A DNA stretch of 60,899 nt from Candidatus Sabulitectum sp. (GTDB taxonomy: Bacteria; Fermentibacterota; Fermentibacteria; Fermentibacterales; JCC-6). Where the stretch lies: the NCBI GenBank assembly GCA_023139045.1, contig JAGLOJ010000034.1:1-60899 (forward strand). Reading direction: 5' to 3'. Shown piece after piece: positions 14,230 to 23,945 of this stretch; within the stretch, counting starts at the first letter, position 1; the number at the start of each line of letters is the position of its first letter. The position numbers were made by a program, and so were the translations under genes. Under the pieces are notes generated by a model. That model did not search any database. It saw only the letters and a program-made list of their open reading frames with translations, and was not told the DNA's origin.

Positions 14230-16970
14230 TATAGTAATCCTTGTATAGATCGTTTATTTCTTCTAATTACATTAAGTATAGCCTCTTCGCCATCCTTAGT
14301 GCCCAGGGCGGACGTAACTTCCGATGGATCGGTTACATTAACCACTTGCACATTCACTTGAGGAGGCTCTTGAGTCGCAGCCATCCCCTGGGCAGTTTCT
14401 CTCGCTGGAGTAATATTACCCTGCTGACTAGGAGTAAAGAGCTCTGGTCCCTTCTCACCGACCAAATAACTGTTACTTGGAGCCACTGGACCACCGCCAG
14501 CCCTGGCCATCAGAGAACTCCCGACTCCTGTCGCAGCCATACCGCCAGCACCGCCACCGCCACCCATGCCTCCGGCCATCTGTGCTCCTGCCATCAGCAG
14601 GCTACCCCCTGGTACAATAGCACCAAGTATGGCCATCATTGCCTGGCGAGCCAATAGCCGTGTCAGGTCGGCCAACATGCTGTCGACCAAACTACTGAAA
14701 CTTAGCTCACCAGTCTGTACGAAATTAACCAGGGCATCCTCGGCATTGCTGTATGCGTTTGTTATAACCTTTTCACTTTGGCTGGCAAAGTCATTAATCG
14801 TATTCGAGATCTGATTGAAGCCACGCTGGAATCCGGCTTGAACTGTTTTGCTGGTTTCCAGAGACTGAGTCTGTAAATTACGATATGCTTGGGTTGCCTC
14901 ATCAACAGTAATGTTACCAGCGGCAACTTGCTCATTCAATTCCATCTGGATAGCAATTAGGTCAAACTGAACGCCACGCACTTCATCCAGAGCAGAGGCA
15001 ACTTGCTCTGTGACTTGAACCCTTTGCAATTCTGTTTCAAGTTGAGCACGTTCCGCATCAGATAAATCGATTTTCTCTTTCTTCAGCTGTGTCTCAATTT
15101 TTAATAGCTGATTCTGAATCTCACGCTCTGAATTTGTCATACGCAACAATTGTTGTTGCTGCTGTAAGTTAGCAATAATTTCTTGGAACTGGCGGGACGG
15201 ACCTTCTTGCGGTGTGGGAGCACCACCTCCGCCAGCTGCCACTGACGAAAGATCCGCACCCGCAGCTCCACCTGTCGCCTGCTCGGCTATCCGTTTCTTG
15301 GAGATTTCATCTGCTCGGTCGAATAAGTCATTTATTGATTTTTCGAATACATCGATCTGGTCAAAGCCATCCAAGAAACCATCAACCACTGCATTTGATA
15401 ATTCCAGAGCTGCTCCCTCGGCTATGTTTTCCACCCTTGGTATAAAGTCTGTTTCTGCATTCTTCTCGAACTGTCGTCCAATCTGCCCAGGTAGGTCAGC
15501 GAAGGCAGTTTTGAATCTCGCCTCAGCAATAGACACGGCGTTGCCGGCAATTTGTGCGGCAGCTTCCGTCTCACCTTGTATAGATAACCTTGCAGCTGTA
15601 GCAAGGTTTGATAAACTTTGATAGATACCGATAGCGATATTACTGATACTCCGTCCCAGTATTTGGAATAGAGCCATAATGCCATCAATACCGCTCTCAA
15701 TTACCCCTATTAGACCGTTGATAGCTTGTGTGCCTAAATCTATCCATGCCATACCCAGGCCATTCCAGAGAGCGGTCAGGGCGTTAATCGCACCACGCCA
15801 TCCGCCAACCCACCAGTCAAGGCCACGGCCAACCGCACGCAGGAAACCTTCAAAGCTTATGTCCATCTCACCGAGGGCCCCGCCAAAGGTTTCGTCTAAC
15901 CCAGAGAACGCAGTCTCAAAATAATCTACCAATAGTCCGGCGGCAAACCGTATCCTCTCAAAAGTGGCAACACCTAAATCCTGCAGGGTGGTCAAACTAT
16001 CACTGGAGACCAGTAACTTATCGCTAAACGTAACGAGTAAACTGATCAAGAATGTTAGGGCCACTAACATAGCACCCAACGGATTGGCGGCAATGGCAGC
16101 CGTGAATAGACGGACACCATTAGTAGCCAAGAATAATGCAGCTGTTAATCCACCCGCACCCAAAACCCTGGCCAAGGTATCTATGTCAGTAGACAAACCA
16201 CGAATGATGCTACCAAGTGCCCCTGTTATACCAGAGGCCTGGTCTATTGTACCGATATAGTTGACTACATTATTCTTTAGTATTTGGAAGGACTGAGAAA
16301 CTGTAGGAACAGTCTTAGCAAACTCACCGGCAATTTCCACACGAGCATTCTTAAATGCAGTTAGGATAATCTCACCTGTGATCTTACCTTCTGTGCCCAT
16401 TTTACGCAACTCGCCAATTGTTATTCCCAGGTCCCTAGCAATTACTCTGGCGACAGCTGGCAACTGTTCCATTACAGAACGTAATTCGTCGCCACGTAGT
16501 GTACCAGACGCTAATCCCTGACTCAACTGGATCAAACCGGCATTTGCTTCCTGAGCACTTACACCAGACATGATAATAGCTTGATTCAAACTTTCTGTGA
16601 ACTGCAAGACATCTCTCTGTGAAACGCCAAGATCCTGCACAGATCTAGACACACGAGAAAACAATTCAGCATTCGATTCAAACGAACTACGAGTAGCATT
16701 AGATATGGCCAACAATTCTTTGGTAACTTCATTCAGGTTAGCTGTGTCCTCTGTAACCAAACGCAATCTATTCTGCAAGTTTGTAAAGGCATCGGCAACT
16801 CTTATAATACGGGTAACGACAGCCGTGCCTCCAATAGCCAACAAAGCATTCCTCAACAGGTTCACACCCTGGGCACTACCGGCTGCCTTTTTACCAACAT
16901 TGCTCAGACGACGTTGTACGGTCCTCGTACCTTTCTCTTCTACTACTATGGTGATATATTCGGTGGCCAT
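14229..16970 (-). CDS. Tail tape measure protein
   Basis: 913 aa. The N-terminal 200 residues carry the tape-measure N-terminal domain signature (SGVSAQEANAGLIQLSQGLA, GTLRGDELRSVMEQLPAVAR). Hydrophobic membrane-like segments follow (for example LGAMLVALTFLISLLVTF). A Gln-rich coiled coil lies at about 600-720 (FQEIIANLQQQQQLLRM). The C-terminus is Gly/Met-rich, ending in a typical GGPVAPSNSYLVGEKGPELF motif. At about 0.15 nm per residue this predicts a tail near 135-140 nm. Together with the G/G-T chaperones upstream this identifies a long-tailed, non-contractile virion. Confidence 0.93.
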   Translation of the reverse strand: MATEYITIVVEEKGTRTVQRRLSNVGKKAAGSAQGVNLLRNALLAIGGTAVVTRIIRVADAFTNLQNRLRLVTEDTANLNEVTKELLAISNATRSSFESNAELFSRVSRSVQDLGVSQRDVLQFTESLNQAIIMSGVSAQEANAGLIQLSQGLASGTLRGDELRSVMEQLPAVARVIARDLGITIGELRKMGTEGKITGEIILTAFKNARVEIAGEFAKTVPTVSQSFQILKNNVVNYIGTIDQASGITGALGSIIRGLSTDIDTLARVLGAGGLTAALFLATNGVRLFTAAIAANPLGAMLVALTFLISLLVTFSDKLLVSSDSLTTLQDLGVATFERIRFAAGLLVDYFETAFSGLDETFGGALGEMDISFEGFLRAVGRGLDWWVGGWRGAINALTALWNGLGMAWIDLGTQAINGLIGVIESGIDGIMALFQILGRSISNIAIGIYQSLSNLATAARLSIQGETEAAAQIAGNAVSIAEARFKTAFADLPGQIGRQFEKNAETDFIPRVENIAEGAALELSNAVVDGFLDGFDQIDVFEKSINDLFDRADEISKKRIAEQATGGAAGADLSSVAAGGGGAPTPQEGPSRQFQEIIANLQQQQQLLRMTNSEREIQNQLLKIETQLKKEKIDLSDAERAQLETELQRVQVTEQVASALDEVRGVQFDLIAIQMELNEQVAAGNITVDEATQAYRNLQTQSLETSKTVQAGFQRGFNQISNTINDFASQSEKVITNAYSNAEDALVNFVQTGELSFSSLVDSMLADLTRLLARQAMMAILGAIVPGGSLLMAGAQMAGGMGGGGGAGGMAATGVGSSLMARAGGGPVAPSNSYLVGEKGPELFTPSQQGNITPARETAQGMAATQEPPQVNVQVVNVTDPSEVTSALGTKDGEEAILNVIRRNKRSIQGLL

Positions 16971-17422
16971 TATTTCTTCCCTGTATCTAACTTCGCACCT
17001 TTAACGGCTGCTATGCCTTGCTGAATTGCTAATTGAACAAAACTCGCAGGGGCCTGTGCAGATTTACCATTATTCAAATCTTCAATATAATCTAAGTTAT
17101 TCGTAATGTAGAGATTATGCCCAGGGGGTCGGGCCTGGATAACTCCTTTGCCCTGGTCCAGGGCACGTGAAGCATTAGCAGACTCACCTATCTTAGATGG
17201 ATCAGTGCCCTGTTCAATAGGACTATAGGGATCTATGATCCCACTCTTTGGGGAGTCTACAGAAACAACCCAGTTACTACGTGCGGCACCAGTATCAACC
17301 GGAGTAGCTAAGACGATAGTTTGGTCCACAGCCAAAGCAACCAACTTGACAATTCGGTTTACGGCTTCAGGCAAATGGTCTGCCCGAATTGTCATCTTTC
17401 TGCCGAATCCCTTTAGGTCCAT
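16970..17422 (-). CDS. HK97 gp10-like neck/tail-completion protein
   Basis: 150 aa. The motif TPVDTGAARSNWVVSVDSP is the signature of the HK97 gp10/minor tail family, which sits at the head-tail interface or tail terminator. Its placement next to the tape measure rather than with the other neck genes is slightly unusual. Its stop overlaps the tape measure ATG. Confidence 0.65.
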   Translation of the reverse strand: MDLKGFGRKMTIRADHLPEAVNRIVKLVALAVDQTIVLATPVDTGAARSNWVVSVDSPKSGIIDPYSPIEQGTDPSKIGESANASRALDQGKGVIQARPPGHNLYITNNLDYIEDLNNGKSAQAPASFVQLAIQQGIAAVKGAKLDTGKK

Positions 17423-17436
17423 GGCTGCTCCTTCAA

Positions 17437-17760
17437 CTATTTCTTAGACTCTTGATACTTTAAATACTCAACATCCATTTGCCTTATAAAATAAAACAGA
17501 TCATCCCGCTGCTCACCTGTGATGTCAAACGCATTGGCATAATCTGCTATAGCCGTCCAGGGAATAGGGCCTTGGCCCCACCCACTGGATCGACACGAAT
17601 GCAACTCGAAAAATGCACCATAGTATAATTCAAGACCCATCCAAAGTTCTGGTGCATTCTGTATTCTATTTGGCAGAGGTCTTCTGTCTTTAAGACAGTT
17701 TTTTATAATCTTACTTTCAGTTGGCCCTTGCTCCAATGTGTAGAGCAGGACCGCTGTTAG
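17437..17760 (-). CDS. Tail assembly chaperone T region, expressed as G-T by -1 frameshift
   Basis: Frame open from the slippery site at 17760 to 17437, 107 codons. Internal sequence (PELWMGLELYYGAFFELHSC, GPIPWTAIADYANAF) resembles the second-frame chaperone of siphoviruses. A stand-alone start would need a TTG. Continuous reading from gene G by a -1 slip gives a protein of about 254 aa, as for lambda gpGT. The G-T form is expected to bind the tape measure and recruit tube subunits. Confidence 0.75.
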   Translation of the reverse strand, partial: LTAVLLYTLEQGPTESKIIKNCLKDRRPLPNRIQNAPELWMGLELYYGAFFELHSCRSSGWGQGPIPWTAIADYANAFDITGEQRDDLFYFIRQMDVEYLKYQESKK

Positions 17761-18200
17761 TTTCCCAGGTCTTCTTCATTTATTTCATCACGGTACAAGG
17801 CACCATTCTGAACCTGGGCCTGGAGATCCATAAATAGATCAGGAAGATTCTCAAAGACAGCAGTGATATTTTCCACACTAACAGGCAGAAGTTTTCCAGC
17901 AGGCTTACCAGCATCTTCAGGATCAATACCTTTCACCCATTTATTCTTGACTTTGGTTTTCCAATCCAGTACAACTGTCTCGGCAATAACCGCCATCAGG
18001 ATACTTGTCTGCAATTTGGTATCCATGCTGCCAGCTATCATTGCTCTGCGAAATGGCTTGGTCTTGAAATCCAAACGCTTCATGTATCTCTTATTAGCTC
18101 CACCAGCACGGGCAGCTGTGATTTTGGTATCGCCATAATCTATGACGATACCTTTAGTTTCCAAACTCTTGTCTGTTTTGAATTGACTTCTTAAACTCAT
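17757..18200 (-). CDS. Tail assembly chaperone (G-like)
   Basis: 147 aa, ending GNALYRD..EEDLGN just after the slippery heptamer. Size, order (tube protein, G, G-T, tape measure) and the frameshift identify it as the short tail chaperone. A basic central segment (RRAMIAGSMDTKLQTSILMA) is alpha-helical. It is made in excess over the frameshift product, as in lambda-like phages. Confidence 0.8.
   Translation of the reverse strand: MSLRSQFKTDKSLETKGIVIDYGDTKITAARAGGANKRYMKRLDFKTKPFRRAMIAGSMDTKLQTSILMAVIAETVVLDWKTKVKNKWVKGIDPEDAGKPAGKLLPVSVENITAVFENLPDLFMDLQAQVQNGALYRDEINEEDLGN
17760..17766 (-). promoter_or_regulatory. -1 frameshift slippery heptamer GGGAAAC
   Basis: Minus-strand frame reads CTG GGA AAC TAA. 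G GGA AAC fits X XXY YYZ, and the zero-frame stop TAA follows immediately. After a -1 slip the frame stays open for 107 codons. A small stem (TGCTC / GAGCA) lies about 10 bases downstream. Confidence 0.85.
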
Positions 18201-18240
18201 TTTCTTATGCTCCCAAAAAGGTTAATTAATAAAACTACAA

Positions 18241-19845
18241 TTATAGATCAACATCCGCTAAGCTTGGCAGGTAATCAAAGAATGTTATCAGCAGTGTATG
18301 ATCCATATTACTATCTATCTTAGATGCAGTTGCAGCCATCTGTTCCAAAGGAATTTTGATCGGTGTATCTTTTTCAACTGTCAGCCGTCCATTGCCCAGA
18401 GTGATCAGAGGCATGTCGATGGCGAAGCCAGCATTATTGGCAGTAACCATTAGATCCAAAGTTACATCCGCATTGGCCTGAATAGCAGCCACAGCGGCAA
18501 CGTCAGCAAAGTAAGCCGTAACATCACCGCCAACGGTAAAGTTGCCAACAGTAACATCAAAGCCACCCAACACCCCAACAGCCTTATCCACAACCGCTCC
18601 ATTATTAATATTAATAGAGATGTCGGTGGCATAGCCAAACAAAGCACTTGGATTAGCGTCAGTCTCATCCATGATAGCCAGTTTAATCCGGCTGAAGTCA
18701 GATGAGGTATTAAAGGCATCAGCTTCCGCTACTCCAACACGTGTGCCATCTTTAGGTCCAGTGTCACCAGTTCCATCACCAGATATACGTTGTGTGTGTT
18801 TCATGGATATGAAACCCAGATCAACATTCAGTTTATCAGCTGTGGTGGTGTTGAGGGTAAGCTCATTACATATACTTCCTTCAAGATACTCAGCCTGAGC
18901 TGCTGTGTGGGCGTCATCTGAGACACCCAATGTTCTCTCCAGTTGAACTGGTTTAGTGACAATCAAAGTACCAGTCTCATCTTTCAACACACGGCCAAAG
19001 AACAGTTGAATCAACAAAGTTGTATTCGCTTCTGTGACCATAGTATAGAAGGTCTTATCAAATTCCAACCTGGTGGCAGTGATGGACCTTACACGACATA
19101 GATTATTATTGGTAGCACCGGCAAACTGACTTATAGTAGCATCACCACCAATAAAGATAGGCTCGCCAACAACTAAATTGTGAGCGGTAAAGTCAACAGT
19201 TGTGCTGGTCAAAGCTGGACGAGTACCGGTCATATCAACATCAATATCGCCAGCATCAGATTCGATACCAACCTTAATGATGGATGCGGCAGAAGTAGCA
19301 CCTTCATCGACCAGGGTAACAGCCCCGTCAGTACCATCAGCAGCTACAACCACAACAGTTGTGGCAGTAACAGCACTAACCTTAAACAACCCATTGTTGG
19401 CATTGTCAGAGAAACCAGCCACCAATACCAAATCATCAATAGAGAATAAGGTAGTCAGGTCAGTAGTACCGCCAACTCTTGTAAAGGTACTAGAAGAAGC
19501 TGTTGCTGAAATGGTGAGAGTTGTAATACCAGGATCATTTTTCAGATCACCTTTCTTTCGATGATTGGCGAAGAAGAATCCTTGCAGCAAGTCCTGCATA
19601 TTCTTCTGCGTCAGGTCGGTATTATAACCGCCACTTGCATCAAGGTCCGTTACTGGACCTTTCTTGTTTTTACGATTTGCGTTGATCGGTGCTCTGGGCA
19701 TGGTAGTTACCTGTCCACCAAAGTCACTGAAGCTATTCGGCTCCGTCTCATTCCAAACAGGAGTCCCGGGGAGAACACCAATAATTGTTTCCCAGGCGAA
19801 AGACGTGGTCGTAGCATTTGAGGATACTTTATTTACTGCTGTCAT
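18241..19845 (-). CDS. Major tail tube protein
   Basis: 534 aa. The C-terminus (GRLTVEKDTPIKIPLEQMAA) carries the strand pattern seen in long siphovirus tube proteins of the Phage_tube_2 type. The middle contains Thr/Ala/Val-rich inserted Ig-like or beta sandwich domains (about 120-330), making it larger than the usual 250-300 aa. It is preceded by the tail terminator and followed by G/G-T, the standard order. Strong AGGAG site. Confidence 0.8.
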   Translation of the reverse strand: MTAVNKVSSNATTTSFAWETIIGVLPGTPVWNETEPNSFSDFGGQVTTMPRAPINANRKNKKGPVTDLDASGGYNTDLTQKNMQDLLQGFFFANHRKKGDLKNDPGITTLTISATASSSTFTRVGGTTDLTTLFSIDDLVLVAGFSDNANNGLFKVSAVTATTVVVVAADGTDGAVTLVDEGATSAASIIKVGIESDAGDIDVDMTGTRPALTSTTVDFTAHNLVVGEPIFIGGDATISQFAGATNNNLCRVRSITATRLEFDKTFYTMVTEANTTLLIQLFFGRVLKDETGTLIVTKPVQLERTLGVSDDAHTAAQAEYLEGSICNELTLNTTTADKLNVDLGFISMKHTQRISGDGTGDTGPKDGTRVGVAEADAFNTSSDFSRIKLAIMDETDANPSALFGYATDISININNGAVVDKAVGVLGGFDVTVGNFTVGGDVTAYFADVAAVAAIQANADVTLDLMVTANNAGFAIDMPLITLGNGRLTVEKDTPIKIPLEQMAATASKIDSNMDHTLLITFFDYLPSLADVDL

Positions 19846-19856
19846 AATCTAGACTC

Positions 19857-20288
19857 CTATTTAATTTCGTCGTATTCAAATTCTGCTATTACATTAGTTT
19901 GGTAAAAGCTCCCATCGGAGCCAATGCCTTTTATAGTCACATTCTTAAACCAAATTCCACTTGTAGTTCGCTTACCTTCATAGGCATCGCTGATCAGTTT
20001 AGGATAGTCGATATCACCAATTAATCCTTTTCCATCAGGAACAAAGACTTGCACAACCAAGATGCCATAACTTGTAAAACGTCTGCTGCCAACAGCACCA
20101 CTCAACGTGGCCTGTTCTTTGTTATTATCATTCCAATTAACACGGCACCAGGGCACCTCAGCACTGGGAGGAACCTTGTCGTTAGACACATTAGGATACT
20201 TTACCAAATCAGCATGACTGGTAGTATCCCATGCCGCCTTAAATAAGGCGAAAGTCTCTGCAATTGCTTGTGCTCTGGTCAGGCTCAT
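19857..20288 (-). CDS. Tail terminator-like protein (DUF4128 type)
   Basis: 143 aa. The core PWCRVNWNDNNKEQATLSGA and the following LVVQVFVPDGKG strand match the small terminator family that caps the tail tube next to the head. Gene order directly before the tube protein supports this. Its ATG follows closely on the previous gene's stop. Confidence 0.65.
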   Translation of the reverse strand: MSLTRAQAIAETFALFKAAWDTTSHADLVKYPNVSNDKVPPSAEVPWCRVNWNDNNKEQATLSGAVGSRRFTSYGILVVQVFVPDGKGLIGDIDYPKLISDAYEGKRTTSGIWFKNVTIKGIGSDGSFYQTNVIAEFEYDEIK

Positions 20289-20681
20289 TTATCGTGCTAC
20301 TCCAATAAAGTATAGTAGTGTTGTGTCAGCTGGCTTCAACTTGTCTACAAAGGAGATAGTTTTATGGACGCCACCATCTATAATCTCGTCAGCTTCAGCA
20401 AGATCAAACGATCCAGCATGCACGATGGCAATCTCGACGGTAATTTTTAAAAGATCTTCAGAAATCGCCTGTAGGCCCAGGGCGGGAGCTCCGGCGGGGC
20501 TGACAAACACACCCTTGACCGTACTCGTTGCATCGGGAACTGTTTGTGGATCTGAAGGGCCTTCCCAGGGCTTCCCAGCGTCGGCAGGAGTCTGGTTGAA
20601 CTTTATGACGGTTATTTCCCGGCCAGCTGCCGCGATAAGCCTCAAGGCTGTTGCAGCGAGTTTTACATAGTCTATTGCCAT
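20289..20681 (-). CDS. Head-tail connector / neck protein
   Basis: 130 aa, mixed alpha/beta, beginning AIDYVKLAATALRLIAAAGR with a PALGLQAI core typical of small head-completion proteins. It is placed between the DnaT-like adaptor and the tail terminator. Its start overlaps the stop of the adaptor. The exact subfamily is not clear. Confidence 0.55.
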   Translation of the reverse strand: MAIDYVKLAATALRLIAAAGREITVIKFNQTPADAGKPWEGPSDPQTVPDATSTVKGVFVSPAGAPALGLQAISEDLLKITVEIAIVHAGSFDLAEADEIIDGGVHKTISFVDKLKPADTTLLYFIGVAR

Positions 20682-21511
20682 TACCTGGTTACTCCTGCTG
20701 GGAAGGTATATTCGGCCAGGAGACGATCCGCAGCCGGATAAGGTTTGGTTATCATGATGCTTGTCGCATCTGCATACTCGATCTCGGTCTCAACAGGGCC
20801 GACCTTATCTCTGGTCTTTGTGACTCGTAGGCCCGTTTCACTGACAGTAGGATCAGGAGCCAGGACCGCCTTGCTGGCCCTGTAGCCGTATTCTATGGTG
20901 GCATACTGTAACTTATCCGGGACATTGGTTACGAGCTCTCCTGAGCGATCTCGGAGGTTCTCGCGAGGAAACTCTAAGGGCTGCCGTTTATTAGACAGCC
21001 CGTAGCTGGGACTGGCGTCTATCGAGATATTGGTTGAAGACTCCGTAACGATGATGCCATCTCTGATGAAAAAGATGGTCAGGGAGCTAATATCCGCATC
21101 TGCGATCAGATAACCCTTTATTGTATCCTCGTCCAGGGAGACTATGACATTATTAATTGTGTCCCAAACGGTATCGCCAATGAGGATTTCATTCGCAGCA
21201 CCGGTCGTAGCGGCCACGAAGGTATAAGCCGTTCCGTCGACGATAAGAGTATCAGCTGCCGTGGGGTTGTCTGTAAACACAGACAACACTCTGGAATACA
21301 GGGATGTGTCGTATTTACGGGATCCCTTAAATTTCGGCCCCCAGCGAGTATCGATATAATCCGTAGCGGCGACCAGGTATGCCTGTATCTGTTCCGTGGT
21401 CATGGCGGTAACGTCAATATTCCTATCCGCGAAATATTCTTGGAACTTGGCCACAGTGGTGTAGCTATTTGCTACCTTGGCTCCGTTGCCTGTCTCTACT
21501 ATAAATGCCAT
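20681..21511 (-). CDS. Head-tail adaptor, DnaT-like family, with inserted domain
   Basis: 276 aa. The N-terminus (NGAKVANSYTTVAKFQEYFA ... YLVAATDYIDTRWGPKFKG) and C-terminus (QPLEFPRENLRDRSGELV ... VPDKLQYATIEYGYRA) match the phage DnaT-like adaptor family, normally about 170-190 aa. Between them, about 90 residues (roughly 80-170) are an insertion containing ADTLIVDGTAYTFVAATTGA, a beta domain seen in other phage virion proteins. The insertion would project from the neck. Strong AAGGAG site. Confidence 0.65.
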   Translation of the reverse strand: MAFIVETGNGAKVANSYTTVAKFQEYFADRNIDVTAMTTEQIQAYLVAATDYIDTRWGPKFKGSRKYDTSLYSRVLSVFTDNPTAADTLIVDGTAYTFVAATTGAANEILIGDTVWDTINNVIVSLDEDTIKGYLIADADISSLTIFFIRDGIIVTESSTNISIDASPSYGLSNKRQPLEFPRENLRDRSGELVTNVPDKLQYATIEYGYRASKAVLAPDPTVSETGLRVTKTRDKVGPVETEIEYADATSIMITKPYPAADRLLAEYTFPAGVTR

Positions 21512-21524
21512 GCTATTTCTCCTT

Positions 21525-23945
21525 TTACTTTATGACCATCTGCCTAGACCCGGTCCCGTCTTTTTCAAAGTGGATACCGAGTGTGTGATATTTAGCGTCT
21601 CCTGAATATTCATCCGCAGAAGCGGATATTCTTTCCAGGGTGAACATGAATTGGTCACCAATGCCGACATCAACTCCTGATATGTTGACAAAATTAGAGG
21701 TGTACCTTTTGTATTGTGTGTCTATATCTGTTTCGATTGTTATGGTTGTGGCTGGCGGAAGAGTGCCACCATTACTGGCCAACGTGTATGTCAGCTCCCA
21801 CTGAACCTTATCCGTTCCAGACGGGACAGTGTCCCCTTGCCAATGTATATGGAATTGATAGTCAGAACCTTCTTTGTACCAATGAGGGACTTCTAATATA
21901 CCGCTGACCTTTTCACCTGTATCAAAACCAAGAGTATAGATACCTGTGTCTGTACCAGTATTATCCAGGAGCGTCACTATATCAGGTCTGCCAGATGCGG
22001 GACCTCCAACTGTAGTTCCACCTATGTTAACATCATCCCATGTAGTGGCTGTACCAGCAAAACGTAAAGTTCCATCAGATTCTATAGCTGTGTAGTTAAC
22101 TGCATCATTACCGCTAATCCTAAACTCACCTTCACTGTTCATCCATGTCATGCAACCATTAGTTGAGTCACCAGCAAACAGAATGGAATAGTCTGTGGCA
22201 GCCACAGCAGCACCTACTATAAAGTTTCCGTTTACCCTTACAAGTGAATTGTCAAACTCCCCATATATTAGGGGAGAGGAGGTATCCGAATTTGCTATAT
22301 AGAGTCTATTACTGGTGGCATTATTAAGACCAGCCCGATACCCTATGATGACACTGTTACTCATAGCAAATGAGCTAGCACCCTTAGCTGCTAAGGACCC
22401 AACAATCACATTATTTGCACCGGTGCAATACCAACCTGACTCGCTCCCAATAGCAACATTGAAGTCACTAGTGGTATTAGTACGTAGAGCATTAGTTCCT
22501 ACTACTGTGTTACTGCTGCAAGTAGTGCCAGCTATTAGAGCTTCCACCCCCATAGACACATTCTTATCGCCCGAGGTACAGGCATTCATAACATTATACC
22601 CTACAGCGGTATTCTGAATGCCTGTGATATTGTTATAAAGGGCACTTTCTCCCACACCCACATTTTGAAATCCAGTAGTATTGCTGAAAGCGGAGTTGCT
22701 CCCTACAAACACATTGTGGTACCCCGTAGTATTAACACGAAGAGCAAAAGGACCGATAGCAATATTTGAATAACCAGCGGTATTAAGGTTCATGGAAAAG
22801 GGGCCTATGGCTATGTTCTGGAACCCCTCGTTATTGGTATGTAGTGAATAGGCCCCTATCGCAATACTATAGTTACCTGTAGTATTATTAAGCATTGAAA
22901 AGGAACCTACAGCAGTATTGAATGTACCAGTTGTAAGACCTGCCCCAACTACCCTGTGGCCCATATACAGGTTAGTATTATTATCCAACCTAATTGAAAA
23001 TGCTTCATCACCGATACTATCCTGTATCTGAAATGGGGGCTGGTCCACTGTTTGTGAGGCTGCCATTTTTAATATGAGATGCTCAGTATTAGTCTGACCT
23101 GTTATGGTCAGAACATCACCCACTGCCATATCGTATGTGCCTATATCTACATTTGCTGTAGCTCCGGTATAGGGTACATAGGTGTCATTCAAGCTTAACA
23201 GAGTGATATTCTTCCATCGGGAATTAGCTGCATCCCATGAAACCATATCCCTATTAGCGATACTTGTAACTAATACATCACTAAGTTCCTTTAGATACCC
23301 AACAGGAGATATCTTAGCGTACATTATGCCTTCTGTGGCATGGGGTCTAACTACTATACCAACAGCTACAGTAGTATTAGGCGGTGTGGGCGGAGTACCC
23401 GTAAGATGGCCGCTAATAGTATCCAAATAAACTATTTGCCCATCAGAAAAAGCAGAGGTGTCAAAATCTCGTACAAGCCCAAGGTAAGTTATGTATCCAA
23501 ATTGGCCTGGGAGAATATCTTCTGTGGCAACCCCCACTGTTTTCATAGCAATATCATGGTCGTTAGCATTTGCTAATTTAACTCTCTTAACATTACCAAC
23601 AGCTGAGGATGCATAAACAACTCTTCCATTGTTAATCTGCACAGCCTCTTCATTCTGGACTCGGACGAGTATCTCCTGACCTATCTGCAAACAAACACCG
23701 CCACCAGGCATACCTACTTCCAAGGTACCGTCCTCGATGTTCCACTGCAAACGGCCTTCCGTACAACCGTTAACATAGGCAGTATTAAAGTTAATATAGT
23801 TAAAGGTGGATGTAGAGATGTGGGTAAAGAGCTCTGCTGTAGACACACGGAAATTATCTACATTCCGACGGATAATGAAATCATCAGCATCTTGCAGTGG
23901 TGACACAACCTGTACTAAGTCAGAGATTTTTCTATAACCTGGCAT
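21525..23945 (-). CDS. Large fibre-like virion protein with NTxxGxxAL repeats
   Basis: 806 aa. Residues about 340-525 are roughly ten 17-residue repeats of the form IAIGxxSLxxNTTGxxN (for example IAIGPFALRVNTTGYHN), the YadA-head/Hep_Hag-like left-handed beta-roll. The N-terminus (KISDLVQVVSPLQDADDFII) looks like a virion-attachment part. The C-terminus (about 660-806) is a beta domain with YQFHIHWQGDTVPSGTDK. No S74 chaperone motif is visible at the end. It lies among head and neck genes rather than tail genes, so it may be a head or collar fibre; receptor binding is inferred. Confidence 0.7.
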   Translation of the reverse strand: MPGYRKISDLVQVVSPLQDADDFIIRRNVDNFRVSTAELFTHISTSTFNYINFNTAYVNGCTEGRLQWNIEDGTLEVGMPGGGVCLQIGQEILVRVQNEEAVQINNGRVVYASSAVGNVKRVKLANANDHDIAMKTVGVATEDILPGQFGYITYLGLVRDFDTSAFSDGQIVYLDTISGHLTGTPPTPPNTTVAVGIVVRPHATEGIMYAKISPVGYLKELSDVLVTSIANRDMVSWDAANSRWKNITLLSLNDTYVPYTGATANVDIGTYDMAVGDVLTITGQTNTEHLILKMAASQTVDQPPFQIQDSIGDEAFSIRLDNNTNLYMGHRVVGAGLTTGTFNTAVGSFSMLNNTTGNYSIAIGAYSLHTNNEGFQNIAIGPFSMNLNTAGYSNIAIGPFALRVNTTGYHNVFVGSNSAFSNTTGFQNVGVGESALYNNITGIQNTAVGYNVMNACTSGDKNVSMGVEALIAGTTCSSNTVVGTNALRTNTTSDFNVAIGSESGWYCTGANNVIVGSLAAKGASSFAMSNSVIIGYRAGLNNATSNRLYIANSDTSSPLIYGEFDNSLVRVNGNFIVGAAVAATDYSILFAGDSTNGCMTWMNSEGEFRISGNDAVNYTAIESDGTLRFAGTATTWDDVNIGGTTVGGPASGRPDIVTLLDNTGTDTGIYTLGFDTGEKVSGILEVPHWYKEGSDYQFHIHWQGDTVPSGTDKVQWELTYTLASNGGTLPPATTITIETDIDTQYKRYTSNFVNISGVDVGIGDQFMFTLERISASADEYSGDAKYHTLGIHFEKDGTGSRQMVIK

